A stretch of DNA of 64,000 bases from Arbacia lixula (taxonomy: Eukaryota > Echinodermata > Echinoidea > Arbacioida > Arbaciidae): positions 3,225,228 to 3,289,227 of the forward strand of contig OZ022588.1 of the NCBI GenBank assembly GCA_963669155.1. The letters run 5' to 3'. Below the pieces are notes generated by a model. That model searched no databases, was not told the DNA's origin, and saw nothing but the letters and a program-made list of their open reading frames with translations. Positions 30,759 through 43,699 of this stretch are shown piece after piece. Within the stretch, counting starts at the first letter, position 1. Each line of letters starts with the position of its first letter. The position numbers and the translations under genes were made by a program.

Positions 30759-32262
30759 CCCTGGTCATAGCCTCCTTTGTCACAGCAAGGAGACAAACTC
30801 ATTTATTAGTTGGGGATAAGTTTCAAGCCTGTTGTCGTCAATGAGTGCCCCATTTGTGCATTATGTATGCCCTATGAGGGAAAATCTATTGTATTTACAG
30901 GGGCTTGTAGGTGTATTTCCAGAGCTCTTTGTGTTTGCATTGCATGGGCTTTTAAATTTGCCCTGAGCCCCTATGTAATGTGTTCACTAAATCATGGTTG
31001 GAGGCACATGTACAATATGTTGTTTGTGCCTAACATGTAATGTAGATACAAGCCTTTCAGATAGTGCATCTTTATCTGAACATGTTCTTTTTTTATGCTG
31101 ACAAAATTTAAATGGCCCCTTTGAATTTGTGTCTGTGTAACAAATTGCCATGTTTATAGTGATAGCTTGCTACTGATGCTACATGCCCATGTACACAGAC
31201 ATGGACTAGTATTTATCTAGAATTAATTTGTTGGAAAGATATCATGGGAAAGAAGATAGAACCTTGAACCAAAGTACAATGTATGGACATGCATACTTAG
31301 CTTGTTGATCACACTGATCTATCTCAATAGGACGCCCAATATGCCTGTGTCAACCTGTGACTAATTCTGTATATCACGTGGCATTGACAGTAATAAATGC
31401 CTCACAGACCCTCCCTTCTCTACCAATGCCAGCTACTACAAGACACAATGCATGGTGTTCATAATGCTGCTCCAAAAAGACATTAAAAAGTAATATTACT
31501 ATTTTATGACATTATTTGGACTGGAGTCCATGTACTCTATACACTGTAGTAGTCTTCAGACTGCAATTGTTTTTTAATAGGTGTTTCCAAAGGTACCGAC
31601 CTCGTAATTTCTGAGCTGAGCTCAATTTCAATTTCATATCACAATTGCATAGAGTAATAAATTAGCGCAGTTAGTGAGTGTTCCATCTGGCTCAAAGAGA
31701 TAAAGAGCTTATTATGTGAAGTGAATATCATTATCATGTGAGCTGGAACATTATAGTTGGGTGTATCTGGTAGTCCATGTACGATGGTGTACTCATCTTA
31801 TGCAAAGTCTAGTTTAGGAGACAATTAACTGAAAAAAGGGAAATTCTAACCTATTTTTAGCTTGATTTTATTGAGTGCACTTCTGGTTAGAGCTCAAACT
31901 GCATTGTTTTTGAACAGGGAAAGTTCTATTATTGTGCTTTGTTTAAAACCATAGAAACCTACATGAAATTTGGCTCTGCACACTACCCATTTAAACTCTA
32001 TCTGTCTTATTCCTCATATCGTTTTTGCTTCCTTTGAGCCAAGCATTTCCGAATTGTGCATTGTACAGTTGGCACAGATAGTTGATTAAAAAAGGGATTT
32101 CTGCTCTTTGGAGCTGCATGCAAAATATTTTCTGGTGCTCAACTTTCATGTGACTATCATGAGCAGACTGATGGGAAAGCAATACTGCAAAGTGCTCATA
32201 CACATGTACACTGCCTATTACGCGTAAATCTCCTCGTATCCAAGCTGGCTATGTATGCTTCC

Positions 32263-32537
32263 TTCAAAGAGATAGTTCACCTTGAAATTAAGTTGGTTTT
32301 GATAATAGTGAAAGAAACATATATTGGTAAAGGTTTGATGAAAATCCGTTAAAGGATAAGAAAGTTTTGATTTTCTGAACTTTCAATTTTGTGACGTCAC
32401 GTGCGAGCTGCTCTCCCATATATTGTGTGCAGTATAATTCCATTATTTTTTTATATAGGGTTTCGTCAAAAATTCACTTATATCATGTTTCTGCTTTTAT
32501 TAAAACTAAGTTAATTTCAGGATGAACTATCCCTTAA
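32263..32537. mobile_element. Foldback family C, shortened copy
   Basis: GAGATAGTTCACCTTGAAAT begins the left arm and GATGAACTATCCCTTAA ends the right arm. Both arms are shorter than in the full copies, with the middle reduced. Confidence 0.8.
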
Positions 32538-34469
32538 AGCCGTCTGTAGGGAGAGATTGGTGAACTTCCTTCCAAAGCTAATTGGGGCAGCTCTGCAGCT
32601 CTTCCACTCCACAACTGAAACCTGGAGTTGTGTGAAGGCAGAGAGGATGGCGGTTTGGGTTGAGGGTCTGGTCAGGAGGCCTGGGGCCCTGTGCTTTCAA
32701 TATCTCAACATCAGTTGGGCCGAGATCGAGAAGATAATTAATGTGAAACTGCAGTTCTTAAGAGCCTTGTGGAGACTAGAGAGACAATGGTTTCCAGGAG
32801 AAGTGGTAAATCATCTTGGTGGGTGTACTGTGCACAAGAGCATAGATAGCCTTGTTTTCATACTGTTGGGCATTTATGTTAGAAACTGAAAAATAGAGTC
32901 AAAAGCACTCATAATTCATAAACAAAGTACTTAAACATCCGCGGGTAAGCCATGGGTAAGCCAGCAAGGAAATTGAGCATGATTAGTCTACTACAGCCAG
33001 ACCCCTTAATGAAATAGTTTGCATTATAAATGCCCACAGCCTGGAATCCAGGCTAAGACTATGGCGAAACTAGAATGGAGATTATATGAGGTGACATGTC
33101 AAAAGTTTGGACCATAAACATGGAGACATTTTTAATATCCATAAATTTCTTTCCAAGAAGGTTTATAGTTCATTGGGGATTAATACACTCATATGATCAG
33201 TTGAAATGATCAGAAAGTAATCTTGTGATAATTTTGTCTCTGAAGGACAAACTCATGCTATAAATTCATGTTAGGAATGGCTGCTCTGTAGGCCTAAGCG
33301 TGGTATAAAAAGGAACTGAGCAAGAGATTTTTGTTATTTCCTTTTTTGAAAATTCCTGAACATGAGACTCGTGATAGAATGAGAGCATGGACGTGCCCTG
33401 ATCTGGTATGTACATGTATCTGGTACACGGTACAGCATACTGTATACACCATGCATAACTGTGGACCTTCTCGCTTCACGCATAAGAATGCGATGCATGC
33501 CACCAACGCTGAAACGAGCATTCCAGTCCCCAGACGGGCGCTATCACATCGGCTTGGATTAATTACGCATGTGCATCCTACCTGGAGGTTTGCTCTGTGG
33601 ACAGCTCTGAAACTGATAACACATTTCTATCTCATGAAACTTTTATTGAGGTCACACCATAATTCATGATATAAGGTCTGGTGACAATAATGCCTATTTA
33701 CTGACTTGTACATGTACACTGTATGTTTGTACAGTCACACACAAATATCAAACTTTCAGTCAAATGTGGACAGAGCCTGACCACAGTTCCAGTTCATGCC
33801 AGCTCTCAAAATATTCTTTGGAATTCCTTCTGTACATTGCGATCATGTAGCACTCCAACATACTGTACATAGCACAATTGTTTACATTCTGGGTACATTG
33901 TAAATCATGATAATGCATAATTTGTGTTCCTTCATGCATGAATTGTCATTCAATACTTCCTTCTTTATATGGCTGTGATCATTGTAACATGTTTTTTATG
34001 CCTCCGCCATTTAAGTGGCCAGAGGCGTTATTTTTACAGTGATATATTTAGGGTAGAAGGAATGGTGTGACAGTATTTGATCATGTTACACTAATGATTC
34101 TTATATAAAGATGACCTCTGCTTGATATCCACCTTTCTGTTATAATCATTCAAAGTTCTTCACACCAGGATCTTGTTCATTTCATCAGCAAGTTTACTTA
34201 CTGCTAGGAAAGTTCAATAAATTTGAATCTGGTTATGTATTTAAGTTAGATGATGAGATTGAGACATCTTTTCTCCTGTGAATTTACAATTTCTGTACAT
34301 TTCCCCTTCCAGTCTCCCCTGTTACATTCAGTATTGAATTAGAAGTAGTGTGGTTCCAAGTACATTACCACATGCTGGAACGATCATTCTGTCATAAGAA
34401 GGAAAGACATTGATTAAAACATTTAATGTACGCGCAGATTGGCCTCAAGGCTCGAACAAAGAGCACTAC
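32538..34469. other. Intronic DNA without recognised exon
   Basis: An ORF at 32557-32889 (110 codons) has no recognisable domain or splice context. Family E motifs (CTACTACAGCCAGACCC and GCCTGGAATCCAGGC) lie at 32990-33060, and the fragment TATGCCTCCGCCATTTAAG lies at 33998-34035. Confidence 0.5.
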
Positions 34470-34800
34470 ATTTAATGTGAACAGGTCTCCTACAACGATT
34501 CATTCATTATGTGTAAACAGGCCCTCTAGCAGGGTTTCCTCTGCATGCGTATGCATTATATATGAACAGGCTTCTAGCTGTGATTGATAGGTTAAATGTG
34601 AACAGTCCTCTAGGAGCAAGTAATAAATGGAATGTGAACATGCCTTTGGCAACACGTAGCAATGTTCATTTCAGTTCATGTGAACAGTCCTCTAGCAGGG
34701 ACAAATAGCTGTGAAGCTGTCATAGCAGCACTCAATGCGTTGAATATGAACAGGCTGGTATTAAGCGTTGAATATGAACATGCCATTAGCAGCATGGTAT
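34470..34800. repeat. Degenerate repeats of ATGTGAACAGNCCTCTAGCAG
   Basis: About eight imperfect copies occur near 34474, 34508, 34559, 34596, 34632, 34679, 34743 and 34772, irregularly spaced by 30-65 bp and all on the same strand. This looks like an old decayed minisatellite. Confidence 0.7.
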
Positions 34801-35624
34801 CCCTCTTCCCTGTCGCTGTAATCATTCAACACTTCCTCTCAGTAGGAGCCTGTCTGTTTCTTCAGCGTTCATGTTACACTATTCAGGTTTCAAAGTGTTG
34901 CTACGTATGTAAGTATGCATGGGAACTAGGGAACATGAACATGTGTAGAATGTAGGTGAAAGGTATACATACTACACATTCACATGAAACTACATTTATT
35001 TTCAAACTTATATTTTGCCAATAAGTACATCATCTAATGTGCTGGACGCAAAGACTCACAAATGTGTCTGTATGTGCAACTTTTCCATTATCGACTGACC
35101 GTTGTGGATGGGGCATCATTTTACCCTCCTGTTTGGTGTCGCAGTGTGTAGCACAAATAAATATACGCTATGTACGACATGAATAGAGTATAGTATACGA
35201 GTACATGACAGTGTTATTTATGAGGAAGTTGCTGTCAGGTTTGCATTGCCAATATAAAAGGGGGAAGAAGGATTTTATCTGGCTGCTTGACATTTTGCTC
35301 AACTTCCTTTTTATAGTTGTGATATCCTTGTGCAGGTTGGTGCATGTAGGGGGCAAAGTTACAGTAAACATGGCCCAATATCTTCAGGACTGGTTTGGGA
35401 ATACTGTACATGTAGGCAATAGGACTGATTTGATAGCATAACACTCATGTACTGTACACTACGTGTCCATTTCATTGCAAACACAAATGCTGGTCCTGCA
35501 CATTTTGATTGTGTGAATTAAAAAAATTAAGTCCCCTTATGAATTGTAAACTTGGACAGGCCTTTGTGTACATATTTGCAGGCTTACACATTACTTTTGT
35601 CATTAGTAAATCATCTACAGAACA

Positions 35625-35798
35625 CAGGGAAAAAATATTTTTTAATTTTCGGGGGCTACTTTTTGAGCACATTAGTCATTTGGCTACAATTTTACATTGT
35701 GTCTATGGGAATTTTGGGGGCTCTTTTAAACATTTTTTAGGGCTCTTTTAAGCATTTCGCGGGCGAAATTGCCCCAAGCTCCAAGTATTTTTTCCCTG
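35625..35798. mobile_element. Family H MITE, copy 2
   Basis: CAGGGAAAAAATATTTTTTA to TTTTTTCCCTG. It carries a small internal duplication of GGGCTCTTTTAA near 35718-35755. Confidence 0.85.
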
Positions 35799-37446
35799 AC
35801 AGAACATGTCAATTGTACAGTTATGTGATGTACATTAACAATTTGCAAGATTTGAGCAATATGAAATGTGTGTAATTGATATAAAATAGTATGATTATTA
35901 TGCAAAAGCCACACCTCTATACATGTACAGATACGTAGGTCTGTGTTGGATGATTTAGCAGCAGAATTCATGTACATGTACCTGTACATGTGGGTACAAT
36001 ACAGTACATAAGTGTGAAACGGAATGAGTCATTGCGGCGTGCTCTCATGCAGCAAATATGCTTGGCTCAGGTGAAAACTCACACAGGAATTACTATACTA
36101 CACTACCTGTGCGTTGTTGTGTACACAAGTACATGTACATAATGTACAGGTACAGGTACAAAGAGGAAGTAGAGAAAACACAGGGGGAGGGGGAGCTCTG
36201 GGGGGAAAATGTGTTCTTTAGGGTGGGGGTTGGCCTACTGTAGGGGAGATGAATGGTGGAGATTGTGTGGGTGGTTGGGGGGGGGGGGGGTGTCATACCT
36301 AAAAAAGTGACATGATGTATGCATTTAGCTCTGCAATATTGAATTACCAGTAGCACAGAGGTAACTTAAATGGAACATAATTTTAGCATACTTGTGCAAC
36401 ATGAGTAAAGCAAGTTGCAGCAGGGATAAACAGGGGTAAGGGGAGGGGAAGATATTGTTTTCTATCATGTATCATGTGTTACAAAATTCTGCAATATTGA
36501 ATTACCAGTAGCACAGAAGCGACTGCATGTACATGTAGTAACATTATCACAGCGTACCTGTTAGACACGACAACAGCTTGTTGCAGCGGGGTAAACATTT
36601 CTCTGTGAATTTAATCAATTGATGGGGATGCTTGCAGGGGTTAATGCCCATGGCTCAAGTCAACCCATGGACTTCTTATTATTGCAGAGGCAACCTCTTT
36701 CAGCCCTCCATTAATTAGTGAACCTTGTACACCTTATCTGGTAGACTCCATTAGCACTAAAAGATTGCATGCTGTTATGTAATCGGCCATCCACTGATTT
36801 GTGCGTGGGTACAGGTACAGCAATTTTGCCCCAGCCTAACAACTGGTTCCATCCATTTTAATTTGCTGTGCATTCTGTGGTAAGGTGTACAGTACATGCA
36901 AATGAATTGGAAATGATAGGATCGGGCGTCTAATTTGTAACTTGTCAATATCCGCTTGTCACTCAATAATGCCTCGCACACTCTACACATAGTGCATGTT
37001 TCAATTTTTGTTTCACACTTTCCGTGTGCAGCTATACAACTTAATTAAGCTGTAGAGATATACTTGTTAGGTAATTAAATTCTAGGCTGTTGAGCTGAAG
37101 AGCTTTTTTTTGCATCTGCCACAAAGAGGTCGGAGGACATTATATTTCATAATATAGAATACATAAAAAGTGTAAAAGCGATAGATTAAAAATGATTTCT
37201 GGGTTAATTATCAAGCCTGATGTCATAAAAAAGACACCTTGTTTTAAAATGTATTTAACCACACAGCTCCTGCAGAGAAAAAGTTAATAATATTTGCTTT
37301 GCTCCGAGAGATGTGTATGGAGTATATCACTGAAAAGATTTCATGAATTTTATGTTTTTAGGATTATGATCAAAATTGGATTGAATTAAAATGCAGGATA
37401 CATGTATGTATCATGCGCGTACATGTAGTATCATGTCTGCTATTCT
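35799..37446. other. Intronic DNA rich in TGTACATGTACA strings
   Basis: Between 35920 and 36150 there are at least five overlapping TACATGTACA-like strings, and G-rich tracts lie at 36170-36290. No exon is recognised. Confidence 0.6.
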
Positions 37447-37566
37447 GGGGGGCATTTCATGAAAGTTGTCAGCACGGACAAGCTGTCTTTTTCCGACAAT
37501 TACCATAGTAACAGTCAGAGGCTAGTGCCTCTCAGCCAATCAAAACCGATTCTTTCATGAAATGCC
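37447..37566. mobile_element. Diverged copy of the GGCNTTTCATGAA foldback
   Basis: GGGGCATTTCATGAAAGTTG, GACAAGCTGTCTTTTTCCGA and CAATTACCATAGTAACAG match the left arm of 23208-23379. The right arm is reduced to TTCATGAAATGCC. Confidence 0.8.
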
Positions 37567-38244
37567 GTACTGCTGATCTAAAAGGAGGGCACCATCTTCA
37601 CCAATGAAATTGAGCTTGGAGATCATGCTAGGCATCAATCTCTTTCATAGTTAACCCCTTACAGCACTAAAATTTCAGTGTCTGGTTCAGAAGTCTGGTT
37701 CAGCAATCACATTTTTTAAAGGTTTTCTGAGAATTATGTGCTTCAATAAATGACGCAGCGACATTTTCGTCATCTTATTGGAAAAACATCTGGTACTAGC
37801 GTTACTGTTGTGTCTACATTGGTACATTGTACAATTGTAGATGGTCTCAAAGAACAGTACATGCATGTAGTCCTATTCAAGAATTCTTACACTGTTCACA
37901 TGTGATTGTAGAAATGTATGTTTGTCAGTCGGTCTTCGATTCCATCTGTACTATACGTAAGGGCATGAGGTACTATGACGGCTGTATTTCTTTGTCATGC
38001 TAGCTAATATTTGCACATGACATGACCAATGGCGTTGCAGTCATCTCATTATCTGAAGCACATGGTCTTGGAGGAATAACAGGGGATGGGGGAGATTCAG
38101 CGAAGGGGAATTAAAAAGCCTGGAATATCCCTTCTGTCTGCCGGTCCCCTAACAACCGACCGACCGTGGCTTGTTGGCGGGTGACTCATCGGTGACGAAG
38201 ATGCCTCATCACGTGCCCACAAAGCCGTTAGCATTCACGTGTAT

Positions 38245-38560
38245 GGTGAAGAGAGAGAGGGGGAGAGATAGAGAGAGATACAGTGTAGAAGGAGAGAGAG
38301 AGAGAAAGAGAGAGAGAAAATTGGGGGAAGGGCAAGTAACGTGGATAAAGGATGATGTGAGAGAGAGAGAGAGAGAGAGAGATGATAGAGGAGAGAGAAG
38401 GACATAGACAGAGAGAGAGAGATGTGGGGAAGGCAAGTTATATTATGGACGATGAGAGAGAGAGAGAGAAAGAGAGAGAAAGGGGGGAGGGAGAGGGAGA
38501 GATGGGGGCGGGGCGGGGCGAGTAATACCATGGATGAAGGATGATGAGAGGTGAAGAAAT
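38245..38560. repeat. GA-rich array with GGGGAAGGCAAGT spacers
   Basis: Four GAGA blocks alternate with spacers such as GGGGAAGGGCAAGTAACGTG and GGGGAAGGCAAGTTATATTA then ATGGACGATGA. These match the spacer in the array at 22240-22480. Confidence 0.85.
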
Positions 38561-41500
38561 AGCACATCATTTATCTTGGGTTTGGCACTCCAGACAATTT
38601 GTGATTTGTGATTGCTTTGCTATCCACTCCCCTCCCCAAAGCCCTTTCCCCTCTTTCTCTTCTCCTGCCTCCTTTTCTCTCTGTCTCCACCCCTTCTTTT
38701 TATCCCTGATGATGTCATATGTCTTCCTTTGCTTTACCCCATATCTTATTATCACTTGCTTGGTTTGTTTGCTTACATAGGATTAATGAGTAATACAGAG
38801 ACTGAGAACATCTTATATATCATTAACAAACCTTTTCAGTATGCCTTCCTTCTGAATGTGCATCTAGACCCATTCGTGCTCATCTGTGCTCATTATTTGC
38901 AATGCACAGTGTGCACTATAGTGATAATGTATATCCAGGGACCCAGTGGTTATTAATGAAATCCCTCTGATACCCCAGTAGTCAATTTCTTTCAGAATAA
39001 ATTACTGGAAGGCGTATTGACTTACACGGTGTGCTCAAATTGCCTGATTGGTTTGCTGTATCAGGGTCTCAGGATGTTGGTATGGTGAAAATGTTAATTG
39101 CAAGGCCATAAAAAAAAAACAGTCCTGGCCTGGGTTATACGCCTCACAGTGTATTCAATCATAATCAAAATCTGAGCAGAAATTTAATACCTAAAATGGT
39201 ATGACATGCACCAGTCTACTACAATGTTCCCTTTACCAAACATGTACTGCGCATACCTCTGACTCCAATTTTACATGAGAAAATGGACTTTTACCACATT
39301 ATAAAGCAATATGATAATACACTTTACATGGAATTTAGAGACTCGTAGGTTCAGTGCTTAGGTCATCTTTTATTCATGTTTGTGCTGTGGCCTTATAAAC
39401 TTTTTTTTTTTTTTTACAAAATGGTGAATCGACCTGAGGATGTGTGGATCAAACACGATTTTGTGAGATAGCTCGATAAGAACTTAACCTGGGGATTAGG
39501 GGTAATTGACATGAGACTGCAACTTTCATGTCGGTTCAAGTTCCACTAAAGATTACAGTTCTAGTACCTCATCATAATCTTGAAAAAAAAAGAAAATTTT
39601 TATAAAAGAGCACAATAAATGTCTGAGTGCAGGCTGTTAATGAGACCAGCACATTAAAGAAAATAGAATGGCAATAAAGAGGCCTTCCTTCTACATACAA
39701 ATGTAGACCAGCTACATGTGGATAGGCTGATAGCCATCTATATGAAGATATGTTAACAGATATTTCTAACATAGAATATACAGAAAAAAATGTATCATAT
39801 GATACCATTGGTAAGGCTGCTGGAAATTAAACACATTACCTCAAATGCAATAATTTAAATACCCTTTAATCATTCAGCCTCATATTACAATGAATTAAAA
39901 TAAATGCAATTTTCCAGATGTTGGAAGAAGCCCCAGTTATCAGACTATAGTGAGACATGTATCATTTCCGGATATATCCGCCTTTACTCCAAGTGTTTAA
40001 TTGAGGACATCATACATCTGTCTTCACTCTTGACTCCAAGTGTCTCATTGAGGACATAATAGACTTGGCAAGACTCATTGTAAGATTACTGTTGCTTGGG
40101 TGTTTTCCCTTGTCATGATAAATCTCTAGAAGAGTTTGAAATGTGTAATCTCGCAAATGCTGTGTTTCATTGAAATACAGAGCTTTAATGTTGCTCAATT
40201 TTGTTATATTTTGTGTTATTCCAGTTGAATTGACCCCTTTCCTTCATTTTCTTCCAATATAGTGTACATGTATTCCCTTCTCCCTTGTGTTCTTCTTTTC
40301 CTTCTCCTTCTTTCCTTCTGCTGATTGTTTTTTCTTCTTATCTTTTCCTCCTTCTACTCTTTTTTCCTTCCTTCTTCTTGCACTTCTCTGCCTCATTCGT
40401 TGTAAGATAACTCCCTAATAAGCATTTCCAAGCGTCTTCATCTTGCCAGTCTGCATTAACTTGTGTGTGAATGCATCCTATCCTATACACGTACGTCATT
40501 ATGTTTAACAGTAACACACAATTATCTAGTTAAATCTTGGAAATTCCTTAACGAGCATGGATTCGGATGTGCCAGAATTTAGTGGCCTCATGCTGCTGAC
40601 AGATTTTATTCAAAACGTAAGATGTTTCACCCCCTAAAAAGTGCTGCTTAGGCAAATTCCCTGCTCTGATCCAGACCCATCAACATTTCCATGTTGATCT
40701 TGATCGCAGAACGACGTAAGCACCGCTAGTATCGGGCTAAAAATCGCTGGATTTGAGCGCGTTTTTATTTTTGTGAGGACATTTTGAAGGAGCTTGACAT
40801 GTCTCTGGTTTGTGCATCGCTGTAGAGTTAACCATTTGTTTGCTGGATAAAGTGCTGCCCCATGGGAATAGTGCGTATTACTTGTGAATGACGTCACTCG
40901 TAGCACACCAAGACTTAACCATTTCTTTGTAGGATTGTGATACTTCTTTGGTGAATTTCGGCGTGAGACATGCGAGACATTATGTTAGAGAAGGCTAGAG
41001 TGCTCAGAGAGGAACTCCAAATCTCTCTTTGGATGAAGCTGACAAAGAATGGAAAGGCAAGATGTATAGTTTATATCTCCAGTTTTGTTTTTATTTGTTT
41101 GACATGGTTCCTTACATGTAGTTACTGTACAGGAAGTCACAGCTCACAATATTCTGTTCTTTACAGCATATTTTTGTTGATGTTTGGACTTCCTTATGAA
41201 GCAGGTTTGTTTCCTTGTGAGGTATAATAGATTAATACTTATTTTTGACAAAATATGATTTGATTGATTTCCTTTCGAAGTTGTCATTTAATTATCAAAT
41301 TCTAATATTGAATATGGACTTGATTTGGTTGCACATGTACATGTATTTACACTGTATTTTTTTTTTTCATTCAAAGTGACTCTGTAGTCATAAGGAACCT
41401 AAAAAATAATGTACCAGTCTGTTCAGGAGGTCTAAGAAATCAGGATCCTGCATGTGCATAAATTTTGCATAATCCCTAGAACCACTTTTTTTTCTTGTTT

Positions 41501-42385
41501 TGTTCCTCTGTATTTCTTTCTGGAGATTGGCATGGTTACTTCCTACATGTTGGTTGCAATTACTGAATGGAGTTGTTGTCTGGTGCAAGTTGAAGGCTGT
41601 GTGATTAATGAGGATGTATTTGGAGCAGGTACCCACACCCTAAAAAATCCCTTCACGCATACATCATACAAAATGGGCACTGAATGACGGTTAATTGGTT
41701 ACTAATCTGCTGTTAAGCCTATCTGTGGTAAAGGGCAGACAGCTCATAGTGTGTGCTTTGTGAGACTCTTTGGCTGGTATTCTTCTAATGATGAACAATA
41801 GCTGAATTTAAACCCAAGAGTGAGTCAACCTTTAACCCATTATGTGTTGGACCTAACGTTGCTCAATGGGATTTGTGTGTATCATCATTGCAAAAATGCA
41901 CAAATGACACTGAAAAGATTAAAGGATGACCATTAAACCCAATCGATGGTACAATAGGATTGAGGGAAGTCTTTACTCATACTGAACTTTTAAGTACATT
42001 TTTTGCATTACGGAATGAATGCATTTTGTCTGAGACATGAAGGGTTAAATTGTGATCTGTAACCACAAAACTACATCTACATGATTAATTCACAAACATG
42101 TGCGTTATTATTGTGATTACAAGTTCTTCAATGTCAAAGCTATGATGCATGTCAAAGTTACATGTATACAGTTGTAGTTTAGTTTAAACATTACTATTGC
42201 AGTTGATTGTTTACATTACCTTTCTAAATATTATTAACTTTGGTGAAGATTGTAAGACAGAATCATTATTGAATATCCAGCATGTCACCTACAGTAGTTT
42301 CTTTCTTCCATCCCATGTCTCTACATCACTCTCTGTCTATCTGTCTTTCTGTCTGTCTTTATTTTCTTGCTCTACATGTATCTCG
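38561..42385. other. Intronic DNA, no exon recognised
   Basis: Contains a polypyrimidine stretch (about 40230-40400), a two-copy repeat of ACTCCAAGTGTYTNATTGAG with a 47-48 bp period (39988 and 40035), and TTAA-type fragments at 40830-40925, 41830-41930 and 42005-42050. Nothing coding is recognised. Confidence 0.5.
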
Positions 42386-42555
42386 AGTGCCATTCTCATT
42401 GGGCTTTTAAAAAAAATATAGTTTAAAAAATCGCGAAATTAGGGGACAGGGACAATAGGACCATTCGGCTTTTGGTACGGTTGGTAGGCAACTTTTACCC
42501 TAACTTCGTGATTTTTGTAACTTCACTTTTTTTTAAGCTCAATGAGAAAGGCACT
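42386..42555. mobile_element. 170-bp MITE with AGTGCCNTTCTCATTG ends
   Basis: AGTGCCATTCTCATTGGGCT and AGCTCAATGAGAAAGGCACT are terminal inverted repeats, extended by A- and T-runs. Single copy in the window. Confidence 0.85.
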
Positions 42556-43007
42556 TCTGAAGCATGCTACACATGTCCATTTGAGCGCTGTGTGATACAT
42601 GTATAATGTATGCACACACATAGCTCTACAGGCATGATAGCACAATTATGATTGAAAGAATGGGGGTCACGGTTGAGTGAGTGGCAGTGAATAGAGAGAT
42701 AGGGCTTGGGACAGCTTGTACAACCATCTATTGTTATTGAACTTGTCTGATGCTGAGTGGGTTGAAAATACCATAGCATGGGATTAAGTCTTTGACTGGC
42801 TCACAACAGGTGAACTGTATGAAGAAAAAGACAAGCCATTCTCCGGGTTCAGTTGACTGTAGCAACATAAAAGGAGAGTTTTTCCTGTACACCATAGATG
42901 CTTGTTGGCATTGTGTGAAGAACCCTTGTGCATTATTGAGTGTCATTCATTTGGCTACATGTTTGTGTTCATTGGGTTTCTGGTTGTATGTACAGAACCT
43001 GACAATA

Positions 43008-43622
43008 GGGACTTTTCGATTGGGTGAACGAGAGTGATGTGACGCCTGGCGGCAGGCGTATGTCAACGCGTTTACTCCCTACGTTGAGCCGCTCCTGAAA
43101 TGCGTTTCGATTTTGAGCGTCATGTCTAGTGAACGTAGTCATGGTAGTGACGTCGTGGCCCGCGTGGCAATCACTGATCTTCCCACTGGTGGCAATACGT
43201 ATACGGGCGCGGTTAAAATATATATGTGGGACTGTAGTGTGCATTTGCAACTTGCTAGACGACAGAGCAAACAGGTACCTGATAGGCTGTAGTTGGTACG
43301 TCAGTGGTGCTCATGTTAAGTGAGAAGATGATGAACTTTCTGACAATATAGCTATTTATATTTTGTTTAAAAAAATAAATGGAAAAAATCGTTGAACTTC
43401 CCACTGATTTGCTGTAACTCAGCATAATCTTCCTCCGGCACCGTCCATAACGAGAGGAGTATGACGTCATAGACAGCACGGGATGAGCCTGGCGCGAGTG
43501 AATTGGGTGGTCGGTGAAAACCTGGGTGTTGAGCCGAGGTGTCGACATTGACGCATGCGCGGTGCGTAAAAGTGACGTCATTCACGGTGACGCCTGGCGG
43601 CACGTCCAAATCGAAAAGTCCC
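43008..43622. mobile_element. TA-flanked element with GGGACTTTTCGATT ends
   Basis: TA|GGGACTTTTCGATT and AATCGAAAAGTCCC|TA bound 615 bp of CpG-rich DNA. Subterminal GTGATGTGACGCCTGGCGGC and CACGGTGACGCCTGGCGGCA recur near the two ends. The flanking TA fits a Tc1/mariner-like target site. No transposase. Confidence 0.82.
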
Positions 43623-43639
43623 TAATGTCTTCTAGGTAT

Positions 43640-43699
43640 ATGCCGGGGGTGGGGGGGGGAGGGGGGGTGGGGGGGGAGGGGGGGGGGGGTGGGGGGGCA
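43640..43699 (+). repeat. G-run tract, G-quadruplex-prone
   Basis: About 60 nt of almost pure G broken only by single T or A. It directly follows the element at 43008-43622. Length in an assembly is unreliable here. Confidence 0.9.

Noticed and set aside
32557..32889. 110-codon plus-strand ORF in the FNBP1 intron
   Set aside because: No recognised domain and no consistent splice sites. It starts right after a family C MITE, and length alone is compatible with chance.
38209..38570. Ser/Leu-rich minus-strand ORFs
   Set aside because: They are translations of the GA-rich array.
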